Under the pieces are notes generated by a model that saw only the letters and a program-made list of their open reading frames with translations, had not been told where the DNA came from and made no database searches. Below are positions 6,692 through 12,299 of a stretch of 12,299 nucleotides of DNA, in pieces. This DNA is from JAHELQ01 sp965603365 (lineage in GTDB: Bacteria > Acidobacteriota > Aminicenantia > UBA2199): the NCBI GenBank assembly GCA_965603365.1, contig CBFDCR010000110.1:1-12299 (forward strand), in the 5' to 3' direction. Numbering within the stretch: position 1 is the stretch's first letter; every line of letters begins with the position of its first letter. The translations under genes and the position numbers were made by a program.

Positions 6692-8752
6692 ATGCCGCGA
6701 TCGAATCGACCCGGCCTTAAAAGAAACATGCTGGTTCAGGCAGCATGGTTGGCCCTGTTCTTCTTTCTTTTAATGCCGACCGGTACATTTTACCATTCCC
6801 ATCAACTGGATTCACTGGGGAAACTGACAAAGTTAAAAATTCCCGGTGTTCAGGACTTACTCAAGAAGAAACCGGTGGTAACCACTGATCTTTCCCATGC
6901 GGTTACCGACCTGCCTTTTCTCGATGATTTCAACCCACAAAATTTTAGATCCCTGACCGCACTGCCCCGGGGAGATAATGGAGAGTTTATCCTGGACCGG
7001 CCCGGTCTCTATGAGTTGCGGGTTCAGAGTTATTGCTTGCATGCCGGCACCTATGAACCCTCGTCAGGGGACGGATATATTTATGCTCCTTTAAAAGGGG
7101 GGAGGGCAGAGATCATCAGGAATGTCATGCACCGCTCTTTTTCTCACCCCGACATTCAGCAGAAGAGTGTCCAACTGTTAATATGGGCGATTCAGTCCCA
7201 TACAAAAATTTCCCGCATGACGCCCCAACTGCAGGCGGTTGCCGGGACCCTGCTGACGCCCGGGGAGATATTTAAGATAAACGGCGGCGCCCTGGGCCTG
7301 ATTCCCCAAAAATATTTGCGCAAGATGATGGCCCAACTACCCCCGGCAGTGCGCCGGGTGATGACGGCAGAGAGCCGCATCCGGGACATGCTGTCAAAAG
7401 GACAGGCAGCCTATAGGGAAATTGAAAGGACAGCGGTACTGGTGGGCAATCCGCTGCCCGGAGAGGGCAGCCGGGAGGTTCCTGCCGGCCGCTGGTCTTA
7501 TCATCCCCGGGGATTTTTTATCCGTTTTTTCCCTTCCGGTTACCTCAAAACCCTGATTCAACTCTACCGGCCGGAAGAAATTCGGTTGGAACAGGATCAG
7601 GTGGGCCGGATTACCGCCATTGAAGACAGCCGGGGAAACCGCATCGAAGTGGCATATGGGGAGCGGCAAGACGTGACGGGAGTCCGGGTTAAACCGCCGG
7701 TGGGCGCCCATGCATTCAAATCGGTGCGATTTGTAAACCACATGGTGGTGCTGCCGGATATAGAATTCGATATAGCCGCACAGTGGGAGAACCGGGGGTG
7801 GACGTTAACCGGCCTTCACAATGATCTTTCCGGCCTGGATCGGCACCGGCAGCAGGCAGAGGTGTATCGAAAGCAGTTACAGGCATTGGATCGGCAATTT
7901 GGCGTCTTAGGAGAGGATGAACTGTTAATGAATTTGTTCCATTTGCAGGCGGCCCTGGATGAATTGGTGAAACAGGATTCCACTCCCACGGCTAACTGGG
8001 TCCCCGGTCATATCGATCTGGTCACCAAAGCCTGCCTGTACAGGTTATGCGACAGATGGGGCGGGATATCCACAGGGGCGAAAGTGGCTGCCCTGCCGTC
8101 ATGGGGCCGCGGTCCGGCCGGGGATATGTATGAGGGTCAGGCAGCCGAGGGTGCCGTAAGACCGACGCCGGTTTTCGATGCCGCCGCCGCTGTGGCCACG
8201 CCCGGGAATACCAATCGTCAGCGGCTCCTGGTGTCCGGTACCCCCATCTCCGCCTTTGATCCCTGTGCCGAGATCAAAAAAGTCCTCGAGAATCAGCAGG
8301 CACTATTTGATGCCTTTGCCAACCAGGACCTGATTAACCGGGCCAAAGACGGGAATTGGGATATGGACCAATACAAGTATGAAGTGGTAAAGGAGGCATT
8401 CGGTGAGGACGCGGCGAATGATTATAAGGAAAATCGAGGAGATTATGTTCCCATGTATCTTGATGCCGATACAGGTGAGATCAATTGGGGCGATGACAAT
8501 CTGCTGGATGATTTGAAGGGTAAACACGGTGATAAGGCCGGCGAGATCATTTATTTTGCCATGGCAGCCCACGAACGGGAGCATCAGGGCTCATGTATAG
8601 ATATGAACCGCAGACATAAATTGGATCCCAACTCACCCAGCTTCAGCGACTTCGTGAGTACACCGGAAGGATTAAGCCAGATGGAGTTGGAAGCCTATCA
8701 TGTCAGCATCACCAAATTAAAACAAGCCCTGAAAGAACTGGGCTGTAAATAA
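6692..8752 (+). CDS. Exported protein with RHS-like middle section and C-terminal HExxH metallopeptidase-like segment
   Basis: 686 residues. The N-terminus (basic 1-11, hydrophobic about 14-33) is a signal peptide or anchor. Residues about 105-210 form a compact segment, YCLHAGTYEPSSGDGYIYAPL and following, that I associate from memory with RHS/YD-type secreted proteins. Residues about 275-325 (FFIRFFPSGYLKTLI, then GRITAIEDSRGNRIEVAY) resemble RHS/YD-type strands, but there is no long YD repeat array. The C-terminal ~160 residues, after an Ala/Gly/Pro-rich linker (about 465-520), contain HEREH (627-631), a zinc-binding HExxH motif, followed by ELEAY (665-669), whose Glu is a plausible third ligand as in gluzincin-like peptidases and polymorphic-toxin metallopeptidase domains. 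It lies 53 nt after lutBA and ends in a strong hairpin. The protein could be a secreted peptidase or toxin, or a surface protein with a vestigial site; substrate unknown. No immunity gene is evident. Confidence 0.7.
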   Translation: MPRSNRPGLKRNMLVQAAWLALFFFLLMPTGTFYHSHQLDSLGKLTKLKIPGVQDLLKKKPVVTTDLSHAVTDLPFLDDFNPQNFRSLTALPRGDNGEFILDRPGLYELRVQSYCLHAGTYEPSSGDGYIYAPLKGGRAEIIRNVMHRSFSHPDIQQKSVQLLIWAIQSHTKISRMTPQLQAVAGTLLTPGEIFKINGGALGLIPQKYLRKMMAQLPPAVRRVMTAESRIRDMLSKGQAAYREIERTAVLVGNPLPGEGSREVPAGRWSYHPRGFFIRFFPSGYLKTLIQLYRPEEIRLEQDQVGRITAIEDSRGNRIEVAYGERQDVTGVRVKPPVGAHAFKSVRFVNHMVVLPDIEFDIAAQWENRGWTLTGLHNDLSGLDRHRQQAEVYRKQLQALDRQFGVLGEDELLMNLFHLQAALDELVKQDSTPTANWVPGHIDLVTKACLYRLCDRWGGISTGAKVAALPSWGRGPAGDMYEGQAAEGAVRPTPVFDAAAAVATPGNTNRQRLLVSGTPISAFDPCAEIKKVLENQQALFDAFANQDLINRAKDGNWDMDQYKYEVVKEAFGEDAANDYKENRGDYVPMYLDADTGEINWGDDNLLDDLKGKHGDKAGEIIYFAMAAHEREHQGSCIDMNRRHKLDPNSPSFSDFVSTPEGLSQMELEAYHVSITKLKQALKELGCK

Positions 8753-8790
8753 TCGCGCCCTCCCCGTTCCCGATTCATGGCTGTTTGGCA

Positions 8791-8826
8791 TTTGAAGATG
8801 GGGAGGAAGCCTCCCCAATCTTCAAA
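8791..8826 (+). terminator. Strong hairpin terminator between convergent genes
   Basis: TTTGAAGATGGGGAGG pairs with CCTCCCC-A-ATCTTCAAA: 16 base pairs, one bulged A and an AAG loop. On the + strand it is followed by a loose T-rich tract (8830-8843), so it should end the transcript of the exported protein gene. It also lies 14 nt past the stop of the small minus-strand peptide gene, so it may protect or end that transcript too, although no U-tract follows on that strand. Confidence 0.75.
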
Positions 8827-8839
8827 TAGGTCTTTTACT

Positions 8840-8995
8840 TTAGTTTTTGATGCGCATTACCGCTTCATTCTGAACCCGGGCCTCAATGTCGCCACCGCAG
8901 CCAATACCACAATGGAGCAGGCAACCTTTGGCGGTCCGTTCGGTGAAGGACGTCATTCTTTTTGTTTTTTTTGGGTTAGAAAGTTTTTTCAGCAT
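8840..8995 (-). CDS. 51-residue Cys/Gly-containing peptide, candidate RiPP precursor
   Basis: A short minus-strand ORF missed by length cut-offs. ATG 8995 is preceded at 5 nt by a full AAGGAGG (9007-9001), one of the best ribosome binding sites in the window. The product starts MLKKLSNPKKTKRM, a very basic first 13 residues; the middle is GCLLHCGIGCGGD (24-36), with Cys at 25, 29 and 33 spaced every four residues; the tail is polar and ends in RIKN. There is no hydrophobic signal peptide. The Lys-rich N-terminus with a Cys/Gly core and the neighbouring lanthipeptide-type gene on the same strand suggest a ribosomally made, modified peptide. I do not recognise a family. It could instead be a small metal-binding protein. 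Seen: ORF, ribosome binding site, Cys spacing. Inferred: RiPP role. Confidence 0.62.
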   Translation of the reverse strand: MLKKLSNPKKTKRMTSFTERTAKGCLLHCGIGCGGDIEARVQNEAVMRIKN

Positions 8996-9000
8996 ATTTA

Positions 9001-9007
9001 CCTCCTT
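9001..9007 (-). promoter_or_regulatory. Consensus Shine-Dalgarno site for the 51-residue peptide gene
   Basis: AAGGAGG on the minus strand (CCTCCTT on +), 5 nt before the ATG at 8995. It is the main evidence that this short ORF is translated. Confidence 0.75.
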
Positions 9008-9052
9008 GGTAATTTAATATCTCATTATGTGGCTGAAACAGGCAATTTTCAA

Positions 9053-9094
9053 TCAGGCAAAAGTCTTAATTTTGCATTTAAGACTTTTGTCTGA
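9053..9094 (-). promoter_or_regulatory. 17-bp inverted repeat between the two small peptide genes (terminator or attenuator)
   Basis: Positions 9053-9069 pair with 9078-9094 over 17 positions, with 16 Watson-Crick pairs, one G.T position (57/90 on +; C.A mismatch on -) and an 8-nt loop. It lies 58 nt upstream of the 51-residue peptide start and about 200 nt after the lanthipeptide-type gene's stop, on their shared strand. Neither strand has a clean U-tract directly after it. It may be a 3'-end stabiliser or partial terminator of the upstream gene, setting the ratio of the two peptides, or a protein-binding palindrome. Confidence 0.55.
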
Positions 9095-9295
9095 TACGCC
9101 AATATCTTTAAAATTTGCCGCATTCCCGATTCACGGCTGCCTGCCGTTGCAGGAATTGGGATTGTCGAGGTTTTAGCGTACCCCCTCGGGTGAAAGAACT
9201 GGAATGATGGAATAGGGGAATGACGAGATGTTGGACTTTTTTTCGTGACAGGAGTGGGGCCGGGCAGGCAGTATAAGTAAAAAATGGGGGGATCT
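9095..9295. other. Non-coding spacer after the lanthipeptide-type gene
   Basis: About 200 nt with no convincing gene on either strand. It contains a small hairpin near 9140-9155 (CCTGC/GCAGG), a purine-rich stretch (about 9190-9235) with GGAATGATGGAATAGGGGAATGA character, and one copy (9123-9139) of a 17-nt motif that also occurs at 8767-8783. Confidence 0.5.
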
Positions 9296-9562
9296 TTAAT
9301 AACAGCAGGTGACTTCGGGATAGGTTGTGCAGATGATTTGTTCCAGACTGACACATTCGCTCTGACCGGTGCCGCAGCCGACACTGCATGTGCAGGTATT
9401 GGTGTTGGGGTGTGAGCAGGGATCGCCCTGGGTGATGAGGATAAAGCATATGTCGGGGCAGGTTTCGCCTCTGCCGCGCACGGCATTCATCTGGGGCCGA
9501 TCCAGCCGGGCAACGGTCTTTTTGTTAAGGTGTAACTTCTTGCCGAGTTTTTTTTGCTTCAT
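9296..9562 (-). CDS. Class I lanthipeptide-type (Cys-rich RiPP) precursor, 88 residues
   Basis: The N-terminus KKLHLNKKTVARLD...QMNAVRGRG (about 8-32) matches the leader pattern known for class I lanthipeptide and related 'natural product precursor' peptides of Bacteroidota and Aminicenantes (KKLxLNKxTIxxLxxxxMxxVxGG), with RGRG where GG is usual. The putative core (33-88) has ten Cys (35, 39, 49, 57, 59, 63, 70, 78, 86, 87) and many Thr/Ser, ending EVTCCY. Dehydration of Ser/Thr and coupling to Cys would give thioether rings, though disulfides or metal binding are possible. ATG 9562 has AAGGAGG 4 nt upstream and a near-consensus promoter about 30 nt upstream. No LanB, LanC, radical SAM enzyme, transporter or leader peptidase lies in the window, so modification would depend on enzymes elsewhere. 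Seen: leader pattern, Cys count, start signals. Inferred: lanthionine chemistry. Confidence 0.8.
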   Translation of the reverse strand: MKQKKLGKKLHLNKKTVARLDRPQMNAVRGRGETCPDICFILITQGDPCSHPNTNTCTCSVGCGTGQSECVSLEQIICTTYPEVTCCY

Positions 9563-9566
9563 TGTT

Positions 9567-9573
9567 CCTCCTT
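9567..9573 (-). promoter_or_regulatory. Shine-Dalgarno site for the lanthipeptide-type precursor
   Basis: AAGGAGG on the minus strand, 4 nt before the ATG at 9562; it fixes this start. Confidence 0.8.
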
Positions 9574-9589
9574 TTTATTCAATTACCAA

Positions 9590-9618
9590 ATTATATAAAG
9601 TCAGCCCCAGAAAATCAA
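9590..9618 (-). promoter_or_regulatory. Near-consensus sigma-70 promoter of the lanthipeptide-type precursor
   Basis: On the minus strand TTGATT (9618-9613), exactly 17 nt, then TATAAT (9595-9590). Transcription would start near 9583, leaving a leader of about 20 nt that carries the Shine-Dalgarno. The peptide gene therefore has its own promoter, separate from the kinase gene upstream. Confidence 0.7.
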
Positions 9619-9692
9619 GAGCAATGAAGAGGTCTGAATACTGTCCAACTATCACCGCATCGCACTCGATCTGCTTTGGTTTAGATTTTTAT

Positions 9693-11981
9693 TTATTGTG
9701 GTTTATTTTCCAATATCGTTTTCAGTTTTCCCGACAATTTTGCCAATGAGAAGGGTTTCTGGATAAAATCTTGCGCGCCGGCCTCCAGGATCTCCCGGGC
9801 CGGGCCCTCGATGGAGTAACCGCTGGCAATCAACACCTTCAGATGGGGACGCGCTTTCTTGATGAGGGAATAAACTTTGTTTCCCGGCATATCGGGTAAC
9901 ACGATATCCAGGATGGCCAGGTCGATATCTTCGCCGAAATTTTGGCTGACATCTACCGCTTCTTTGCCGTTTTTAGCCCCCAGGACCCGGTAACCCAGTT
10001 TCTCTAACATGGTCCGGGTTACTTCCATTACAATTTCCTCGTCCTCTATGAGTAGGATGTTGCCGGTTCCATATGAAATTTTGGCTTCAGGCTTAGTCGG
10101 TTCAGGCACTCGTGCCCCGGCAATGGGCAAATAAATTTTGACGGCGGTTCCTTTGGTCGGTTCAGAGTCCACGGAGATCCAGCCATTATGATTCTGGATA
10201 ATGCCGGAAACAGCCGCCATGCCCAGGCCTCGCCCATGCCCCTTGGTGGTGTAGAAGGGCTCAAATATTTTGCTTTGGGTTTCACTATCCATACCCATGC
10301 CGTTATCCTCTATGGTGAGGCAGGCATAGGGGCCGGGTTTGAGTTCGCTCTCTTTAGCCGCCAATTCTTCGCCGGTTTCGACTTTTTTCAGGGAAACCCG
10401 GATGTTCCCGTTGTCCTTTATGGCCTCGGAAGCATTGGCCAATATGGCAAAGAGCGCCATCTGCATCTGGGTCATATCTGCCTCGATATTTATGGGCTCA
10501 GCCGTTAGATCTCTTTCTATCTGGATGTTGGAGATGATATCGTACTGGGCCAGGAGCAGGGCGGCTTCAATAAAAGGCTGTAGAGATATGGTCGCCGGTT
10601 GATACTTTCCGCCTTTGGCATAAGCCAGTAATTGATTGGTTAATTTAGACATCTGCTTCACCGCTGCCTTAACCCGTTTGGTGCATCTAATTATGCCTTT
10701 TTCGCCTGTCAGGCTCGTTTGTATCAGATCTATATTTCCGCTAATTCCCATCAATAGATTGTTGAAATTGTGGGCAATTCCGCCGGCTAAATTGGTAATG
10801 GCCTGGGTCGCCCTCTCTCTCTCCTTTTCCTCTTTTTTGCGTTCCGTGATATCCCATAGGTAAGAGCGGCTTCCGATGATGCGGTTATCTTCTGTGAGCG
10901 GTACCGCATCGACTTCGAGGAATAATATGGTACCGTCCTTTCTAATGCCCTTGAATTCATATCTTGAAGTCACATCCTTACCCTGTATGCGATCATCATG
11001 TAATCTCATCACCCGTTCTACATCATCAGGGTGTACCAGCGTCTTTATGGATTGTGTCTTCATCTCATTTTGGGAATAACCCAAAATATCGGAAAATTTT
11101 TGGTTAAAGTAGGTGAGATTCCCTTCAGTATCGTCGATTAAGATGGCAATACGGGCTTTTTCTACCAGGTCCCGGTAACGCTCATCAATCCTTCGAAGCT
11201 GTTGCTCTATTTTTTTGCGCTCTGTAATATCAACCACCATCCCCAATATCGTTTTTTTCCCATCAATACATATGGCTTCACTATTAATCTCAACCACTCT
11301 TTTTTGGGAATCTTTCCTCCTCAACGTAAATTCGTCCGCTCCGGCGGCTTTTTCCTGCTTGTTCAAGGTGAATAACCTGGTTACTTTTGTTAAATCTTCA
11401 GAACTGAATATTTCCATTTCTATTAAATTTTTGCCAATTATTTCCTCACGGTCGTAACCGGTAATTTCTTCTATTTTTTTATTACAGTAAATAACGTTTC
11501 CCTTCAGATCGTTATAGTAAATACCGATTGGCAAATTTTCCACCAGCGTTTTGAATTTTTCTTCCGACTCCTTCAGCGCCTTCTCCATTTGTTTATATTC
11601 CGTCTCTACTTTGTGCCGCTGCAGGGCCATCTCAATTCCGGCCTGTAATTCACTTTTGCCTGTTGGCTTAAGCATGTAGCTGTAGGAATTCGTGGATGTA
11701 TCGTGTTTACCGGTGATTTCATCGGCATTGGGCATAACTAAAACAATGGGTATATCCAGTTGGGTTTTGATTCGATTGGCGGCTTCCAGGCCTTTTAATT
11801 CTCCTTCTGTTTCGACATACATCAATGCCAGATCCGGCTTCCGTTGATTCGCCTTTTGAATGGCATCGGCGGATGAGGAGGCATGGCCCAGGATTTTATA
11901 GCCTAAACTCTGGAGTTTTTCCTCAATCTCCCTTTGCCCACCTGACTTGCCATCCATGATGAGAATTTCCCGACATATCAT
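9693..11981 (-). CDS. Soluble hybrid histidine kinase: pseudo-receiver, two PAS, HisKA, HATPase, receiver
   Basis: 762 residues with no membrane segment, so cytoplasmic. Order: receiver-like domain (about 5-122), short coiled coil (125-145), PAS (about 142-257), PAS with PAC (about 264-383), HisKA with GGIAHNFNNLL and phospho-acceptor H404, then HATPase_c with the N box at N516, DNGMG (559-563) and GRGLGM (584-589). A C-terminal receiver has E646, D647, phospho-acceptor D692, S720 and K742. The C-terminal receiver looks fully functional. The N-terminal one does not: aligned with DLAILD of the C-terminal domain, the acceptor Asp is replaced by Tyr55 and the usual Thr/Ser after strand 4 is lost, while Lys105 remains. 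The PAS signals (redox, ligand) cannot be read from sequence. No separate response regulator follows. ATG 11981 has AAGGAGG (11994-11988) upstream. Its stop lies 130 nt before the peptide gene start on the same strand. Confidence 0.93.
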   Translation of the reverse strand: MICREILIMDGKSGGQREIEEKLQSLGYKILGHASSSADAIQKANQRKPDLALMYVETEGELKGLEAANRIKTQLDIPIVLVMPNADEITGKHDTSTNSYSYMLKPTGKSELQAGIEMALQRHKVETEYKQMEKALKESEEKFKTLVENLPIGIYYNDLKGNVIYCNKKIEEITGYDREEIIGKNLIEMEIFSSEDLTKVTRLFTLNKQEKAAGADEFTLRRKDSQKRVVEINSEAICIDGKKTILGMVVDITERKKIEQQLRRIDERYRDLVEKARIAILIDDTEGNLTYFNQKFSDILGYSQNEMKTQSIKTLVHPDDVERVMRLHDDRIQGKDVTSRYEFKGIRKDGTILFLEVDAVPLTEDNRIIGSRSYLWDITERKKEEKERERATQAITNLAGGIAHNFNNLLMGISGNIDLIQTSLTGEKGIIRCTKRVKAAVKQMSKLTNQLLAYAKGGKYQPATISLQPFIEAALLLAQYDIISNIQIERDLTAEPINIEADMTQMQMALFAILANASEAIKDNGNIRVSLKKVETGEELAAKESELKPGPYACLTIEDNGMGMDSETQSKIFEPFYTTKGHGRGLGMAAVSGIIQNHNGWISVDSEPTKGTAVKIYLPIAGARVPEPTKPEAKISYGTGNILLIEDEEIVMEVTRTMLEKLGYRVLGAKNGKEAVDVSQNFGEDIDLAILDIVLPDMPGNKVYSLIKKARPHLKVLIASGYSIEGPAREILEAGAQDFIQKPFSLAKLSGKLKTILENKPQ

Positions 11982-11992
11982 CGTACCCCTCC

Positions 11993-12067
11993 TTAAAATT
12001 TTTTTGTTGGCTGGAAGGAAATCTCAATTTGCGCCCCACGTTTGCTCCATGCCTCTGTATGAAACAT
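11993..12067 (-). CDS. 24-residue upstream ORF in the leader of the histidine kinase gene
   Basis: ATG 12067 follows its own AAAGGAG (about 12079-12073) at 5 nt; the product is MFHTEAWSKRGAQIEISFQP followed by TKKF. The TAA stop (11995-11993) overlaps the kinase gene's Shine-Dalgarno (TAAGGAGG), and the kinase ATG is 11 nt further on. That layout suits translational coupling: ribosomes finishing the uORF would sit on or next to the kinase ribosome binding site. The peptide has no run of a single amino acid that would mark classic attenuation, and I do not recognise it. It may be a small protein or only a regulatory uORF. Confidence 0.45.
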   Translation of the reverse strand: MFHTEAWSKRGAQIEISFQPTKKF

Positions 12068-12116
12068 ACATTCTCCTTTATATTTTTTGTCGTTTAACCA
12101 ACCTTACCATGCCAAT

Positions 12117-12145
12117 ATTATAGAATAAATTTAAATAAAATTCAA
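12117..12145 (-). promoter_or_regulatory. Predicted sigma-70 promoter of the uORF / histidine kinase transcript
   Basis: On the minus strand TTGAAT (12145-12140), 17 nt, then a perfect TATAAT (12122-12117). Transcription would start near 12110, about 43 nt before the uORF and 130 nt before the kinase start. Confidence 0.65.
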
Positions 12146-12241
12146 GATTTATCCAATCAGGAGTTACCCCGAAATCCGTATCTTTTTTCTCTCTCTGAGT
12201 TAATGTCAAATGTTGATGGGGCGGCAAAAAGTCTCCGATTG
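12146..12241. other. Intergenic stretch between divergent promoters
   Basis: No ORF worth calling on either strand; AT-rich, with a CT-rich patch (about 12181-12197). It may hold operator sites for either promoter, but I see no clear palindrome. Confidence 0.4.
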
Positions 12242-12250
12242 TGATATAAT
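12242..12250 (+). promoter_or_regulatory. Extended -10 promoter facing the right edge
   Basis: TGATATAAT is an extended -10 element (TGn plus perfect TATAAT). No good -35 lies at the usual 17-nt spacing; TTGATG at 12213-12218 is too far. It would drive a + strand gene beginning at or beyond the window edge, divergent from the kinase gene. Confidence 0.5.
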
Positions 12251-12255
12251 TATAA

Positions 12256-12299
12256 ATGTTAAAGATATGTAACCATCAACAACCATTTCTTATTGATCC
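12256..12299 (+). CDS. Possible start of a + strand gene, cut by the window edge
   Basis: An ATG 6 nt after the -10 box opens a frame (MLKICNHQQPFLID) that is still open at the edge. There is no Shine-Dalgarno, so it would be a leaderless start like that proposed for lutC. Only 14 codons are visible. The true start may lie outside the window. Confidence 0.3.
   Translation, partial: MLKICNHQQPFLID

Larger units (their letters stand above)
8767..9139. repeat. Two direct copies of a 17-nt motif, TTCCCGATTCAyGGCTG, at 8767-8783 and 9123-9139
   Basis: The two copies match at 16 of 17 positions and lie 356 nt apart, bracketing the 51-residue peptide gene. Read on the minus strand, each copy (CAGCCrTGAATCGGGAA) lies downstream of one small peptide gene and directly after a hairpin. 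The motif may be a conserved 3' element or a trace of duplication. Only the two 17-nt ends are repeated, not the interval. Confidence 0.4.

Noticed and set aside
8777..9094. Plus-strand ORF of 105 codons opposite the 51-residue peptide
   Set aside because: It runs straight through the terminator hairpin and the inverted repeat, has no ribosome binding site, and is the antisense of a better-supported gene.
9049..9486. Minus-strand ORF of 145 codons and another of 113 codons (9108-9449) overlapping the lanthipeptide-type gene
   Set aside because: No ribosome binding site, Pro/Ser/His-rich compositions typical of off-frame reading, and they conflict with the precursor gene, which has a promoter, ribosome binding site and recognisable leader.
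249..12171. GGGGTAACTCC near 250 and its reverse complement GGAGTTACCCC near 12161, as possible mobile-element ends
   Set aside because: An 11-nt inverted match is expected by chance many times in 12 kb; no transposase or integrase lies between and no target duplication is seen.
1..12299. CRISPR arrays, tRNA or rRNA genes, insertion sequences
   Set aside because: No regularly spaced repeats, no tRNA-like cloverleaf with CCA or T-arm, and no transposase or integrase coding sequence found on reading both strands.

Overview
The window looks like accessory-rich chromosome from an anaerobic or facultative Gram-negative bacterium. Reasons: signal-peptide-bearing proteins with large periplasmic or exported portions, a 14-repeat 'two-component regulator propeller' receptor, a LutCBA-type lactate oxidation module, and a RiPP precursor whose leader resembles the class I lanthipeptide leaders known from Bacteroidota and Candidatus Aminicenantes. 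The promoters I can read are ordinary TTGA/TATAAT types rather than the Bacteroidota TAnnTTTG type. I therefore lean towards an Aminicenantes/Acidobacteriota-like host over a true Bacteroidota, but the sequence alone does not fix the taxon.

Layout, left to right. (1) The 3' end of an unrecognised + strand gene (3-236). (2) A minus-strand pair: a membrane-spanning propeller / Y_Y_Y / AraC regulator (3837 to 1111), then, 4 nt later, a six-TM voltage-gated K+ channel with a C-terminal zinc ribbon (1106 to 276). (3) A 105-bp divergent promoter region (3838-3942). (4) On the + strand, lutC and a fused lutB-lutA gene (3943-6638), followed 53 nt later by a 686-residue exported protein (6692-8752) that ends in an HExxH metallopeptidase-like segment. 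(5) A strong terminator hairpin (8791-8826). (6) On the minus strand, two small Cys-rich peptide genes with excellent ribosome binding sites: a 51-residue peptide (8995 to 8840) and an 88-residue lanthipeptide-type precursor (9562 to 9296) with its own near-consensus promoter. (7) A soluble hybrid histidine kinase (11981 to 9693) preceded by a 24-codon upstream ORF. (8) An extended -10 promoter and possible gene start facing out of the right edge.

How the parts may work together. The propeller receptor can sense something in the periplasm and act directly on DNA through its AraC domain, because it has no kinase domain. It is co-oriented with the K+ channel and divergent from the lactate operon, so both are candidate targets. 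LutC and LutBA together would oxidise L-lactate to pyruvate through iron-sulfur centres. The two small peptide genes have no visible modification enzyme in the window. If they are RiPPs, they are orphans relying on enzymes encoded elsewhere. The hybrid kinase lies just upstream on the same strand, and the exported HExxH protein converges on them, but any functional link is inference.

Points worth attention: the peptide pair, the kinase-less propeller receptor operonic with an ion channel, the RHS-like/HExxH exported protein, the lutB-lutA fusion, several starts that look leaderless, a degenerate N-terminal receiver in the kinase, and the uORF before it.
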